From: Grimontia sedimenti | Lineage (GTDB): Bacteria > Pseudomonadota > Gammaproteobacteria > Enterobacterales > Vibrionaceae | Direction of reading: 5' to 3' | DNA length: 64,000 nucleotides | Assembly: GCF_011045095.1 (NCBI RefSeq) | Contig: NZ_JAALDL010000001.1 | Span: 310,001 to 374,000, forward strand | Shown here: in pieces, positions 45,928-54,930 of the stretch | Position numbering within the stretch: position 1 is the stretch's first letter | Layout of the letters: every line of letters begins with the position of its first letter | Notes under the pieces: generated by a model | Databases searched by the model: none | Told to the model about the DNA's origin: nothing | Seen by the model: the letters and a program-made list of their open reading frames with translations, nothing else | Made by a program: the position numbers and the translations under genes

Positions 45928-46542
45928 ATGTCACGCATCAGGACGAAAAATCAGGAAAAGATCATCGAAGTCGCCAGCCAACTGTTCGCAGAAAAAGGCT
46001 ATGCTGCAACGACGACCGCCGAAATTGCCCAACGCGCCGAAATTCCTAAACCCAACCTCTATTACTATTTCAATACCAAAGACAATCTCTATCGTGCAGT
46101 GCTGGAAAGCGTCACGCAGCCATTGCTCGAGGCGTCTTACCCTATCGAGCAGCTCAATGATCCGCGAGATGCGCTTACCCAATATATCCGTACCAAACTG
46201 CGTATATCTAAAGAATATGCCGCCGCTTCTAAGACTTTTGCTGCTGAAGTGATGGCTGGCGCACCACACCTCCCAAGTGACATTGCAGAATCCTTGATGG
46301 ATCAATCTCGAATGATTCTGAACAAGTTCGAATATTGGATTGATCGGGGTTGGATGGAGCCAGTGCCTCCCAAGCATCTGATGTTTATGCTTTGGTCATC
46401 AACCCAAACCTACGCTGACTTTAACTGGCAGATATGTCAGGTCAGCGGTCAGTTTGAATTAGAAGATCAAGACTTCGAAGATGCGGCAGAATTTCTGGTG
46501 AATTTGGTGCTCAGAGGGTGCGGCGTAAAGCATGCGGATTGA
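45928..46542 (+). CDS. TetR family regulator, RutR-like
   Basis: A 204-residue regulator with an N-terminal helix-turn-helix (about 10-55; TTAEIAQRAEIPKPNLYYYF) and a C-terminal domain that resembles E. coli RutR/YcdC closely: EYAAASKTFAAEVMAGAPHL, PKHLMFMLWSSTQTYADF. RutR senses uracil or thymine and controls pyrimidine and some purine genes, including gcl. A RutR-like operator precedes xdhA here. The regulator follows the kinase gene and has a perfect inverted repeat ahead of its start. Its ligand is not known. Confidence 0.88.
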   Translation: MSRIRTKNQEKIIEVASQLFAEKGYAATTTAEIAQRAEIPKPNLYYYFNTKDNLYRAVLESVTQPLLEASYPIEQLNDPRDALTQYIRTKLRISKEYAAASKTFAAEVMAGAPHLPSDIAESLMDQSRMILNKFEYWIDRGWMEPVPPKHLMFMLWSSTQTYADFNWQICQVSGQFELEDQDFEDAAEFLVNLVLRGCGVKHAD

Positions 46543-46612
46543 GAGTGGGGGATGGTCCGGTGTCTAGTGGTTTTAAAAGACACTTATAAACCTGCGTCAA
46601 ACTACTGAACTG

Positions 46613-46855
46613 GTGAAAAATGTGGCGACTACTTTGATGATCTTGCTGGGTGGCTTAGGTATGGTCTTCAGCCTCGTTTCGGGTTTTCTTATGCCTTGGT
46701 GCTTTCTTCTATTCTTTGTCTTTTTCGCCATTGGTGTCTTCCTGTATCTAACTAACCCCAATCGCAAACGCTACGATTCTCCATATTCTAGTGACACCTC
46801 AGACAGCAGCAATACTGGGGGAGACTTTGGAGGACATGTTGGCGGGGGAGATTAG
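46613..46855 (+). CDS. Small membrane protein, unknown
   Basis: An 80-residue protein with two predicted membrane helices (TLMILLGGLGMVFSLVSGFL and PWCFLLFFVFFAIGVFLYL), then a polar tail rich in Ser, Asp and Gly (DTSDSSNTGGDFGG). The GTG start lacks a ribosome site; an ATG at 46637 is possible. Not recognised. The hydrophobic pattern argues it is real. Confidence 0.5.
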   Translation: MKNVATTLMILLGGLGMVFSLVSGFLMPWCFLLFFVFFAIGVFLYLTNPNRKRYDSPYSSDTSDSSNTGGDFGGHVGGGD

Positions 46856-46917
46856 CAACCATTAATGCTGATACCAAATTACTCCCATCGCAATTGAATA
46901 GACCGCATAGTGACTCC

Positions 46918-47400
46918 ATGATCCGTGAAATAACCCCTCAAGACTTCCAATCCTTCTGGCCGACATTCTCCAGTGTTATTAAGGCAGAGGAAACCTATGC
47001 TTTTGATGCGGATATGACTTTCGAACAGTCTTATCAGCTTTGGTGTGAAGTGCCACAGAAAACATTTGTTTTCGTTGAGGATGACGTTGTCCTTGGCACT
47101 TACTACATCAAGCCCAATGCGATGGGGCCAAGCCGTCATATTTGCAATTGCGGCTACATGGTTTCCGACCAGGCAAGGGGTAAAGGTATTGCCCGTCAGA
47201 TGTGTGAACATTCTCAGCAAGTTGCGATAGAGCTTGGTTTTAAGGCAATGCAATTTAACAGCGTGGTTTCTAGCAACGAAGTGGCAGTAAAACTCTGGCA
47301 GAAACTGGGTTTTGATATCATCGGAACCATTCCCAAAGCCTACAAACATCCGCGCATTGGCTATGTCGATAGCTTTGTGATGTATAAATGGCTGCTCTAA
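46918..47400 (+). CDS. GNAT family N-acetyltransferase
   Basis: A 160-residue acetyltransferase with the acetyl-CoA loop YMVSDQARGKGIARQMCEH and the C-terminal KLWQKLGFDIIGTIPKAYKH typical of small-molecule acetyltransferases. The start is set at ATG 46918 (MIREITPQDF); a TTG at 46894 would add eight residues. It ends 2 bases before the converging LysR gene. The acceptor is unknown. Confidence 0.85.
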   Translation: MIREITPQDFQSFWPTFSSVIKAEETYAFDADMTFEQSYQLWCEVPQKTFVFVEDDVVLGTYYIKPNAMGPSRHICNCGYMVSDQARGKGIARQMCEHSQQVAIELGFKAMQFNSVVSSNEVAVKLWQKLGFDIIGTIPKAYKHPRIGYVDSFVMYKWLL

Positions 47401-47402
47401 GG

Positions 47403-48314
47403 TCAACTGCCCCTAACCACCAAGGGAAGTTTCTCTCGAATAAATTCTGCCAACGCTTTGGTATGTGGCGGTACGCCTAGCCTTGAAGGCATCAACAGAC
47501 TTAAACTTGCCGACTGTGAAAGCCAATCGGGCAGAACGCGAACTAGCTCTCCCGTTTGTAATGCAGTGCGGCATACGTAGTCAGGCAGGGCAGTCACACC
47601 TAACCCTTCAATCGCGGCTTGTCGTATGGTCGACATATCTTCTGAGCACAAAGCGATATTGGATGTTTGGTGAGTACGTAGCCCGTCTCGGTTCATGAGT
47701 GGAATAGCGTCTTTGGAACCGCTTCTACCTACTTTTAGAAACTGACAATCAGCAAGATCGTAGGGCGTGTTTAACTGTTGAAGCGTTTCGAGGTAACGGG
47801 GCGAGCAGAAGAACTGCCATTCCACAGTAGTAATAAATCGCTGGATGAGACTGGAGTCAGGCAGCTCTGCGCTATGTCCGCGGATAGCAATATCAATCCC
47901 CTCTGCCACAAGATCTTCCATTGCGTTTGTGACACGTTGTTCGATATGTACTTTGGGGTGTAGCTTGGCAAACTCGGTTACAATGCTTAGTAAGGCGAAT
48001 TGAGCGACACCTGTTGAGCAACTAATGACCACTTTCCCTGTGAGTTTCCCACTGCGGTTATCCATGGCAGCTTCGGCAAGTTCTAAGGTATCTACCAACT
48101 TTCGGGCATGATGGTAGAAGCTCTTTCCCTCTTCTGTGACCGCAACATTGCGGGACGTTCGCTGCAATAACCTGACACCTAAGCGCTCTTCCAACTGTAC
48201 AACATGTCGGCTCAACCGTGACTTTGGCATATTCAACGCTTTAGCGGCGGCTGTGTATCCCTTTTTCTCAACGACATGCACAAAGTAAAAGTAGTCATTC
48301 AAGTCGACTTTCAT
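47403..48314 (-). CDS. LysR family transcriptional regulator (next to pirin)
   Basis: A 303-residue regulator: N-terminal winged HTH (about 6-62; GYTAAAKALNMPKSRLSRHV) and a periplasmic-binding-like ligand domain. It is divergent from the pirin gene with a 106-base shared promoter region, the usual set-up for control of that gene and the flavin reductase behind it. LysR/pirin/flavin reductase groups are common in proteobacteria and are often tied to redox or electrophile stress. The effector is unknown. Confidence 0.92.
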   Translation of the reverse strand: MKVDLNDYFYFVHVVEKKGYTAAAKALNMPKSRLSRHVVQLEERLGVRLLQRTSRNVAVTEEGKSFYHHARKLVDTLELAEAAMDNRSGKLTGKVVISCSTGVAQFALLSIVTEFAKLHPKVHIEQRVTNAMEDLVAEGIDIAIRGHSAELPDSSLIQRFITTVEWQFFCSPRYLETLQQLNTPYDLADCQFLKVGRSGSKDAIPLMNRDGLRTHQTSNIALCSEDMSTIRQAAIEGLGVTALPDYVCRTALQTGELVRVLPDWLSQSASLSLLMPSRLGVPPHTKALAEFIREKLPLVVRGS

Positions 48315-48420
48315 TTTATCGTCCTATTTATGGAACGTAGAGTTCGAATTCTAACGGTTTTTATCCGGAATCCAACTCGTTACATTATTTTTAGGCCAAC
48401 AAATAGAACGGAGTAGAGTA

Positions 48421-49290
48421 ATGACGAATTCAGCAGCTCAATCAAACTTGAATATCGCCTCGGATAAGCATGTGACTGGCAGCCCATTGAATATTGGCGA
48501 AGGATTCACGGGTATTGGTTTTCGCCATACGCAATTTGAAGGGGCGATGGACCCAATCATCATGGTTGATCATTACACCATGACAGTACCGACATTCGGC
48601 GCGCACCCACACGCAGGTATCTCAGCGGTTTCCGTTCTGTTTGAGGACACAGAAGGCAAATTTAACAACCGTGATTCGCTAGGCAACGACTTCGATATTC
48701 ATGCAGGCGATCTCTATTGGCTAAACGCCGGTAGTGGTGCGGTTCATGATGAAGCACCAAGACTTGGTGCGAAAATTCATGGTTTGCAGATCTTCGTGAA
48801 TCTCCCGTCAAGGTTGAAACATGAATCGCCTAGCTCTCTTCATGTGAAGCGAGAGGACATGCCTACGCTGGTGGGAGAAGGGTATCGAGTGAGACTAGTA
48901 CTTGGACAAAGTAACCGTGCAAAAACACAGGCCTCTTCGGTATGGCCGTTTACCATTCTTGATGGTTTTGCTGATGAGCGTTCGAGTTTTGAACACCAGA
49001 TTCCAGATGACTTCAATGCTTGGCTTTATGCCGTGGAAGGAAAAATCGAGTATCAATTAGACGATGAATGGCATGTTCTGGATCAAGGCGAGTCTGTCTC
49101 AATCGTCCCTAAAGACGTTTCCGTATTGAAAGTCCGTGGTGATAACAAGAAGCAGAGCCATTTTGCGCTGCTGTCGGGGGAGATCATTAACGAGAGCTTT
49201 GTCCAGCAAGGACCGTTTGCAATGAGCTCACAACAAGAAATCAATGAGGTTGTTGCACGCTATCAAGCCGGAGAATTAGGCCAGCTTTAA
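48421..49290 (+). CDS. Pirin family protein
   Basis: A 289-residue bicupin. The metal-site region reads FGAHPHAGISAVSVLFEDTEG and LNAGSGAVHDEAP, with His and Glu ligands in the N-terminal cupin; the C-terminal cupin is more degenerate. Pirins bind iron, and some degrade quercetin or act as redox sensors. It is followed by an NADPH-flavin reductase 52 bases later and read away from a LysR gene. The start has GGAG ahead. Confidence 0.92.
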   Translation: MTNSAAQSNLNIASDKHVTGSPLNIGEGFTGIGFRHTQFEGAMDPIIMVDHYTMTVPTFGAHPHAGISAVSVLFEDTEGKFNNRDSLGNDFDIHAGDLYWLNAGSGAVHDEAPRLGAKIHGLQIFVNLPSRLKHESPSSLHVKREDMPTLVGEGYRVRLVLGQSNRAKTQASSVWPFTILDGFADERSSFEHQIPDDFNAWLYAVEGKIEYQLDDEWHVLDQGESVSIVPKDVSVLKVRGDNKKQSHFALLSGEIINESFVQQGPFAMSSQQEINEVVARYQAGELGQL

Positions 49291-49342
49291 GGCCAGACCG
49301 ACCTAGATTGTACCAAGTATCATTATTGAACGAGATAACACG

Positions 49343-49885
49343 ATGAAAATACTCGCTTTTGCTGCAACTAACAGCCGTAAATCAATTAACAAGCAACTCG
49401 TCCAATATGCGGCGGGAAAGATCAAGAACGCTGATGTCGACTATGTAGAAATCAATGATTTTGATTTACCTATCTACAATAGCGATTTGGAAGAGGATTA
49501 TGGCATTCCGAGATGTGCCTACGCTTTCCAGAAGCGGATAGAAAATGCCGACGCTATTGTAGTGTCATTTGCTGAACACAATGGCAACTTTACGGTGGCA
49601 TTTAAGAACCTCTTTGATTGGCTAAGTCGTATCGATCGAAATGTTTATCAAGGAAAATCGATTATCTTGCTCGCGACATCGCCGGGGCCAGGTGGCGCGA
49701 AAACAGTACTGAAGCTGGCTAAAGAAGGGGCTCCGCATTTTGGTGGCAATGTCGTCGGAGTCTTTAGTTTACCGAGTTTCTATGACAACTTTGACCAGGA
49801 AAACAAAGCCATAAGAGATACAAGCCTTAGCGCAGAATTAGATGAAATATTGCGTCAATTTGAGGGCGTTACTTCTCCAGCTTAG
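49343..49885 (+). CDS. NADPH-dependent FMN reductase
   Basis: A 180-residue flavodoxin-like reductase. The phosphate loop is AFAATNSRKSINKQLVQY and the flavin loop includes AEHNGNFTVAFKNLFDWLSR and LATSPGPGGAKTVLKL. It would reduce FMN, quinones or azo groups with NADPH. Probably co-transcribed with pirin. Ends at a terminator. Confidence 0.9.
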   Translation: MKILAFAATNSRKSINKQLVQYAAGKIKNADVDYVEINDFDLPIYNSDLEEDYGIPRCAYAFQKRIENADAIVVSFAEHNGNFTVAFKNLFDWLSRIDRNVYQGKSIILLATSPGPGGAKTVLKLAKEGAPHFGGNVVGVFSLPSFYDNFDQENKAIRDTSLSAELDEILRQFEGVTSPA

Positions 49886-49913
49886 CAAGTAATCTCTCTT
49901 ATTTTCTCAGCGA

Positions 49914-49940
49914 AAACCCGCAGCCTAATGCGGGTTTTTT
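49914..49940 (+). terminator. Rho-independent terminator
   Basis: AAACCCGCA and TGCGGGTTT with a six-base loop and T run. Confidence 0.88.
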
Positions 49941-50110
49941 GTTTGCGAAAACACATAGCCTAAGACGGTGGCCTAGTCGAATATACCGATATAGATTAGT
50001 GCTTATTTCCAGAACTATTAGTTCATTTAATGCCGGATTATGTTGCTAATGACGGTGCTGTAGATTGGTTTCTGTACAACAAACAGTACGACTATGGATA
50101 AGGAGTTCGC

Positions 50111-51067
50111 ATGACAATCAATAAAGTCACCTTAGCAACAGCGCTTATTACTTCAATGGCACTTGCTCCAGCGGTGATGGCGAAAGAAGGAAGCCCAAAA
50201 GGCGCTGATACTGTGAAATCTCACAAACAGTCTTATCAAGGTAAGCGCTTCAGCAACTCTGATGTAGATTTATCGAACTGCCGGGAAATTGCGGGAGGTA
50301 TAGCTGTACAGAAGGATGCGCTGACTTCGCTGGTGCCGGCAGACATTAAAGTAAACAGCCTTTCAGACATGGGTTTTGTATTTGAGGGGTCAGACAACCT
50401 CGGCATGCTGATTATTCGATCATTACAGTGCGAAGTCATTCAAGTGACAGATGCAAAGGGCCGAGTATTCACTGATGAGAATGTCGCGTTTGCTCATGTG
50501 GGCACACCAATCAATACTTCCAATCTACCTGCGACGACGTTTAATAACGACGGTTCGAACGGCGCTGATTTCAATATCTTCGCATTGAGCTACCAAACCT
50601 CTTCTCCTGCATATTACGGCGCGATGAAAAGAATGGGTATGAAAACTGCGATGTTCAATGAACACATGATTAACGCGCAGGCTGATACCACTCCGGGTAC
50701 CTGTGATGTTGCACAACTCAGTGTGAGTGTGCCGGGCAATCATGACTATTCATTTAGCATCTTCGGTGAAGTAGTAGAAGCTACCGCGGAATGTCACCCT
50801 GGCGGGGCTAATTTTGTGGCGAACTGGTGGAGTGTTGATCGCAAGAAACGCGTTTCAGCACTGAGCAATTTAGTGACGGATCAGACGTTCACTGAAACTG
50901 CTGGCCCTAACGTATACGTAGCAGCGAAACCCGGGACGACCATGAGTTCTCTGATTGGTGAGGCACCATCAGCCTTTACAGGATTCTCCGGTAGCGGCTA
51001 TTTGCCATCCGGTGGTATTGGCAATGTCGATATGGTGGCTGAAGCTTTAGGTAAATTGGCGCGTTAA
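50111..51067 (+). CDS. Secreted protein of unknown function
   Basis: A 318-residue protein with a signal peptide (cut near VMAKEG) and no lipobox, so periplasmic or extracellular. The body is beta-rich with four cysteines (LSNCRE, SLQCEV, PGTCDV, AECHPGG) and an aromatic NWWSVDRKKRVSALS segment near the end. I see some likeness to acetoacetate-decarboxylase-like folds but cannot assign it. The start has AAGGAG ahead. Single gene with terminator. Confidence 0.75.
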   Translation: MTINKVTLATALITSMALAPAVMAKEGSPKGADTVKSHKQSYQGKRFSNSDVDLSNCREIAGGIAVQKDALTSLVPADIKVNSLSDMGFVFEGSDNLGMLIIRSLQCEVIQVTDAKGRVFTDENVAFAHVGTPINTSNLPATTFNNDGSNGADFNIFALSYQTSSPAYYGAMKRMGMKTAMFNEHMINAQADTTPGTCDVAQLSVSVPGNHDYSFSIFGEVVEATAECHPGGANFVANWWSVDRKKRVSALSNLVTDQTFTETAGPNVYVAAKPGTTMSSLIGEAPSAFTGFSGSGYLPSGGIGNVDMVAEALGKLAR

Positions 51068-51097
51068 ACTTCCACTGCAAATAGCGCTATTAAGTCA

Positions 51098-51128
51098 AAC
51101 GCCCCTAATAGAATAGGGGCGTTTGTTT
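51098..51128 (+). terminator. Terminator
   Basis: AAACGCCCCT (51098-51107) and AGGGGCGTTT (51115-51124) followed by GTTTAT. It separates the secreted protein from the converging LysR gene. Confidence 0.75.
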
Positions 51129-51134
51129 ATGTGC

Positions 51135-52019
51135 TCATTCCGCGAACTGGTCTGCCAAAAACCGAGCCAACAAGAGCGTTAGATTCTCTCTTCGGGCTTT
51201 ATCCGGCCAAACCGCGTATCGCCCAAGCTTACGCAGAGACCAATCTGGAAGAAGTTGTACCAACGCGCCGGATTTTAGCCCTGGCTCGGCGATATGTTGC
51301 GGTAAAATCGCGATCCCGGCATTTTGATGAGCGAGATGACAAAGCGCTTCAATGGTGTCGACTTGCAATTGAAAGTTGTTAAAAACGACGAGCACTTTGT
51401 CATCGCCTGACATGAACTCCATTCTGTCCTTACGATGTTTGAAGCTTAACCACTCAAGATCAACGAGATCGTCTGGATGCTGCGGTGTTGGGTGAGAAGC
51501 GGCATATTCAGCGCCAGCGACCAAAACACGCTGATATTCGCCCAATTTTCGAGAAAGCATGGAACTGTCATCTAGCCAGCCAATCCGTACGTTCAGGTCA
51601 TACCCATCGTCAATCAGGCTGACGGGCATATCTGTATAAGAAATTGACAGGGAAACACGAGGGTATAAGCGGGTGAATGCAGCTAGTGCAGTGGATACGT
51701 CAGAGGAAGCAAGAAATGCAGGTAAGGAAATACGCAATTCTCCGACGGGTTCAACCGAGATAGCATTGAGCTCGTTTAACCCCAGTTCTGCCTGCTTGAG
51801 CATTTCTACCACTCGAGGGTAAAACATGCGCCCCTCATTGGTCAGGGAAAGCTTTCTCGTCGTGCGGTAGAGCAGCGTCTTCCCTAGGTAATCTTCTAGG
51901 TCTGAAATGGTTTGGCTCACTCGGGAAGGAGCAAGATTTAGCTGTTTGGCGGCAGCTCGGAATGATCCACCGTCGACAACACGGACAAAGATAGCCATAT
52001 GTTTGAGGTATTCAATCAT
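51135..52019 (-). CDS. LysR family transcriptional regulator
   Basis: A 294-residue regulator with the N-terminal HTH ([22 protein letters not shown]) and the CrgA-like ligand domain often seen in regulators of drug or aromatic response. The start is ATG 52019 with AGGAAGAACA ahead; the open frame runs upstream to 52160 without support. It is divergent from the outer-membrane barrel gene at 52133, so likely controls it. Confidence 0.9.
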   Translation of the reverse strand: MIEYLKHMAIFVRVVDGGSFRAAAKQLNLAPSRVSQTISDLEDYLGKTLLYRTTRKLSLTNEGRMFYPRVVEMLKQAELGLNELNAISVEPVGELRISLPAFLASSDVSTALAAFTRLYPRVSLSISYTDMPVSLIDDGYDLNVRIGWLDDSSMLSRKLGEYQRVLVAGAEYAASHPTPQHPDDLVDLEWLSFKHRKDRMEFMSGDDKVLVVFNNFQLQVDTIEALCHLAHQNAGIAILPQHIAEPGLKSGALVQLLPDWSLRKLGRYAVWPDKARRENLTLLLARFLADQFAE

Positions 52020-52132
52020 TGTTCTTCCTGAGCGAATTATGAAGTCCGTTAATACACGATAATACAAATAAACATCTTCTTGTACATTGTATGCGTGCGA
52101 CATGGCGTACGGGAAAACAAAGGGACATGAAG

Positions 52133-52855
52133 ATGATTTCAAAGAAAACCAGGCTCTCACTTGCGGTATTGGCTGCGACTGTATTCTCTACTTCGACTGT
52201 TGCAGAAGGTGTGTATGTCACTGTGCTGGCGGGTAAAAGCTATCAAGCGACAGACGGTGAAGCCTATGGCAATAACATCGCTGTTGAAGCGGATTTTCCA
52301 AACGACTTTGATTCCGGTGATGGTGAGGTAGGTACGATTGGCTTGGGCTATATCGTTAACGAGTCGTTCCGAGTCGAAGGGCGATTGGGTTATCGCGAAA
52401 GCGATTTTAGCAGCACACGTTTTGGCACCGGAGCGAGAAATGGCGAGGAGTATGCTCTGGTCGGAAAACTTGAGAGCACAACGCTAACGGTGGAAGGCTT
52501 TTATGATATCGATACAGGCACTGGCTTTTCGCCCTATATCAAGGGTGGCTTGGGTATCGCCCGTAACAAGTACAGTGCCAAACTAGGTGGTCAGGGCGTT
52601 TCCGCCTTTGACGCATTTGATGGTGTGTCAGATGGCTTTTACGATGGCTATCCAGACAAAACGGAGACGGAATTCACCTGGAATGTTGGCGTGGGAGCAA
52701 GCTATTCCTTCAATGAAAGCTTTGCAGTCGTTGGCGAGTATCAGTATGTCTCGCTGGGTGACGCTCAAACCTATCAGGATTCCTTTACCGATGGCTTCCA
52801 AATAGACGGCGCTACCGCCCACGAAGTGTCTCTTGGGTTGCGTTATCGTTTCTAA
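52133..52855 (+). CDS. Outer membrane beta-barrel protein
   Basis: A 240-residue protein with a signal peptide (TVAEG region) and an OmpA/OmpX-like eight-strand barrel. Alternating hydrophobic strands ([52 protein letters not shown]) end in the terminal LRYRF motif needed for outer membrane insertion. I chose ATG 52133, with AGGGA seven bases ahead; the ATG at 52127 is too near the site. The frame extends to 52091. It is paired with the secreted gene behind it; function unknown. Confidence 0.88.
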   Translation: MISKKTRLSLAVLAATVFSTSTVAEGVYVTVLAGKSYQATDGEAYGNNIAVEADFPNDFDSGDGEVGTIGLGYIVNESFRVEGRLGYRESDFSSTRFGTGARNGEEYALVGKLESTTLTVEGFYDIDTGTGFSPYIKGGLGIARNKYSAKLGGQGVSAFDAFDGVSDGFYDGYPDKTETEFTWNVGVGASYSFNESFAVVGEYQYVSLGDAQTYQDSFTDGFQIDGATAHEVSLGLRYRF

Positions 52856-52876
52856 TAAGGTTGGGAGAGAAAGCTT

Positions 52877-53464
52877 ATGAAGTTCAGAGTGAAAAGCGTG
52901 AGTTGGTTTTCAACAGTTTTGCTTGCCGCAACATTAAATGCGCATGCCAATGTCGATGGCGAACTTTCTCCAAGAGAAACGGCTATTCCGGATACGACCG
53001 ATAGCGTTCCTCACGTGCAGTTGAATGTGAAAACAGATGCTGACCTGATTGCTGAATTCAGAAACAAGGTAGCAAAGATCCCTGATGTATCATTGCAAAG
53101 CTCAATGCTTTCTCTTCCTGGTGCGGAAGGCTTCTGGATTCGCGAGGGTGTTCCGCTTGCGAATCCTCAGGCCATCGTCGGTGGCCGAGAATTCGCGCAT
53201 TTACATCCAGACGGCAGTCTTCATGCTTCACTACCGCCAGAGTTAGCCAAAGAAGCGGTGAAAAACAACTGGGCAACCTTTCATCCCTGGTCGTCTCAGC
53301 GTTTGGGTTGGGAAGGCTTTGTCATGATCTATACGCCTTCGACTCAAGCCGAAGTTGATGTTGTTTATGCGCTGGTGGTTTCGTCGTTCAACTACGTCAC
53401 CGGTAAAGAGATCAACGCGCAAAGCTTAAGCGGAAAGAAATCGGTTAAGCGTTCCCCTAATTAA
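52877..53464 (+). CDS. Secreted luciferase-family (DUF5519-like) protein
   Basis: A 195-residue protein with a signal peptide (cut near AHAN). The body has the DUF5519 luciferase-like motif GREFAHLHPDGSLHASLPP and NNWATFHPWS, followed by FVMIYTPSTQAEVDVV. Members of this family are named after a distant luciferase relation, but their role is unknown. It follows the barrel gene by 21 bases with GGGAGA ahead, so the two are one operon divergent from a LysR gene. Confidence 0.75.
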   Translation: MKFRVKSVSWFSTVLLAATLNAHANVDGELSPRETAIPDTTDSVPHVQLNVKTDADLIAEFRNKVAKIPDVSLQSSMLSLPGAEGFWIREGVPLANPQAIVGGREFAHLHPDGSLHASLPPELAKEAVKNNWATFHPWSSQRLGWEGFVMIYTPSTQAEVDVVYALVVSSFNYVTGKEINAQSLSGKKSVKRSPN

Positions 53465-53482
53465 CATGGCAAAGAAAAAATG

Positions 53483-53502
53483 AAGGCGCTTTTTAGCGCC
53501 TT
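53483..53502. terminator. Convergent terminator
   Basis: AAGGCGCT (53483-53490) and AGCGCCTT (53495-53502) with a TTTT loop, overlapping the stop of the 8-oxoguanine deaminase gene and following the DUF5519 gene. Confidence 0.7.
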
Positions 53503-54860
53503 AGTTGTTGAGCTTTAGCAGCCAGCTTTCTTGCTGCTGCACGGTGCCTTACCATCAACTCTTGCTTATCAACATCGACCAATTCGCCATCAACCACCCG
53601 CCAATCACCATTAACCATGACGCGGTCTGCGCGATGGTGGCCGCAAAGCACCAGCGCAGCGAGAGGATCGTGGCTGCCAGAGAATTGAATTTCATCCAGC
53701 TTGAACATAGCAATATCTGCCAACATACCTTTGTCCAGCGTGCCGATGTCTTTTCGGCCGATATTTCTCGCAGAGCCTTGTGTTGCCCAGCGGAACGCAT
53801 CAAAGTGACTGACTTTGGCAGAACCGTATCTCAGTCGTTGAATGTAAGTCGCCATTCGTAGTTCATTCACCAAATTGGAACCATCATTGGATGCAGAGCC
53901 ATCCACGCCAAGACCAACAGAAGCGCCAGCTTCTTCTAGTTCCAGATTTCGGCAAATACCCGAGGCGAGCATCATGTTAGAACTTGGACAATGACAAATT
54001 CCAATGCCAGATTGTCCAAGCCTGCGAATCTCTTCGTCGTTGAAATGTATACCGTGTGCAAGCCAGGTTCTGTCATGCAGCCAGCCCACTTCTTCCAGAT
54101 AATCGACGGGACGGTAACCGAAACGCTCCAGACAGAAGTTTTCTTCGTCTATGGTCTCGCAAAGATGAGTATGTAGCATCACATCATGTTGCTTGGCAAT
54201 GTGAGCCGTTTCTTTCATGAGCTCTGTGGTGACAGAAAAAGGAGAGCAGGGGGCGAGGGCAATTTGGGTCATGCCGCCAAATTCAGGTTGATGATATTCG
54301 CGGATTAGGCGAACGCTATCATCAATGATGGCTTGTTCAGTTTGAATGGTGTGCCTTGGGGGAAGCCCGCCCTGATCTTCACCAAGGCTCATTGATCCTC
54401 GGGTCAGCACAGTGCGTAAACCGAGCTTTCTAGTGGCTTCTACCTGAATATCAATGGCGTGTTCCAAACCAACTGGGATTAAGTAATGGTGATCGGAAGC
54501 TGTGGTACAACCGGAGAGCAGCAACTCAGTACTGGCGAGCTCTGTCCCAAGCTGCATCATTTCTTCATCAAGGCCAGCCCACACGGGATATAGCGCCTTA
54601 AGCCAATGGAATAGTTCTTTGTCCAATGCATCGGGATAAGCACGGGTGAGCGTCTGGTAGAAATGGTGATGGGCGTTAACCAAGCCCGGTAACACGACAT
54701 GCTCTGAAGCATCTAGGGTATGGTCGAATGGCTGGGTGGGAACTGCGCCCTTGGCAACCACTTCTATAATGGTGTTTCCTTGAACAACAATGCCGCCAGC
54801 CGCGTCATCATTCGTTCCAGTCCAAATCGCGAGAGGATTTTTAATCCAGGTCGTCGCCAT
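53493..54860 (-). CDS. 8-oxoguanine deaminase
   Basis: A 455-residue amidohydrolase resembling the 8-oxoguanine deaminases (Pa0142 type) and hydroxydechloroatrazine hydrolases. Motifs: LPGLVNAHHHFYQTLTRAYP, MLHTHLCET, LAHGIHF and LGVDGSASNDGSNL. It would turn 8-oxoguanine directly into urate and ammonia, a bypass around xanthine dehydrogenase. It is the last of four minus-strand genes (hydroxyisourate hydrolase, two permeases, this gene). AAAGGA lies nine bases ahead. Confidence 0.85.
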   Translation of the reverse strand: MATTWIKNPLAIWTGTNDDAAGGIVVQGNTIIEVVAKGAVPTQPFDHTLDASEHVVLPGLVNAHHHFYQTLTRAYPDALDKELFHWLKALYPVWAGLDEEMMQLGTELASTELLLSGCTTASDHHYLIPVGLEHAIDIQVEATRKLGLRTVLTRGSMSLGEDQGGLPPRHTIQTEQAIIDDSVRLIREYHQPEFGGMTQIALAPCSPFSVTTELMKETAHIAKQHDVMLHTHLCETIDEENFCLERFGYRPVDYLEEVGWLHDRTWLAHGIHFNDEEIRRLGQSGIGICHCPSSNMMLASGICRNLELEEAGASVGLGVDGSASNDGSNLVNELRMATYIQRLRYGSAKVSHFDAFRWATQGSARNIGRKDIGTLDKGMLADIAMFKLDEIQFSGSHDPLAALVLCGHHRADRVMVNGDWRVVDGELVDVDKQELMVRHRAAARKLAAKAQQLRR

Positions 54861-54889
54861 GTATTTGTATCCTTTGCTGGAAAATGAAC

Positions 54890-54918
54890 AGCCCCGAGTT
54901 TCTCAGAAAATCGGGGCT
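54890..54918 (-). terminator. Hairpin between uacT-like and deaminase genes
   Basis: AGCCCCGA and TCGGGGCT with a 13-base loop; on minus a T-rich stretch follows loosely, so it may attenuate rather than stop. Confidence 0.6.
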
Positions 54919-54930
54919 GACACGGAAGGT

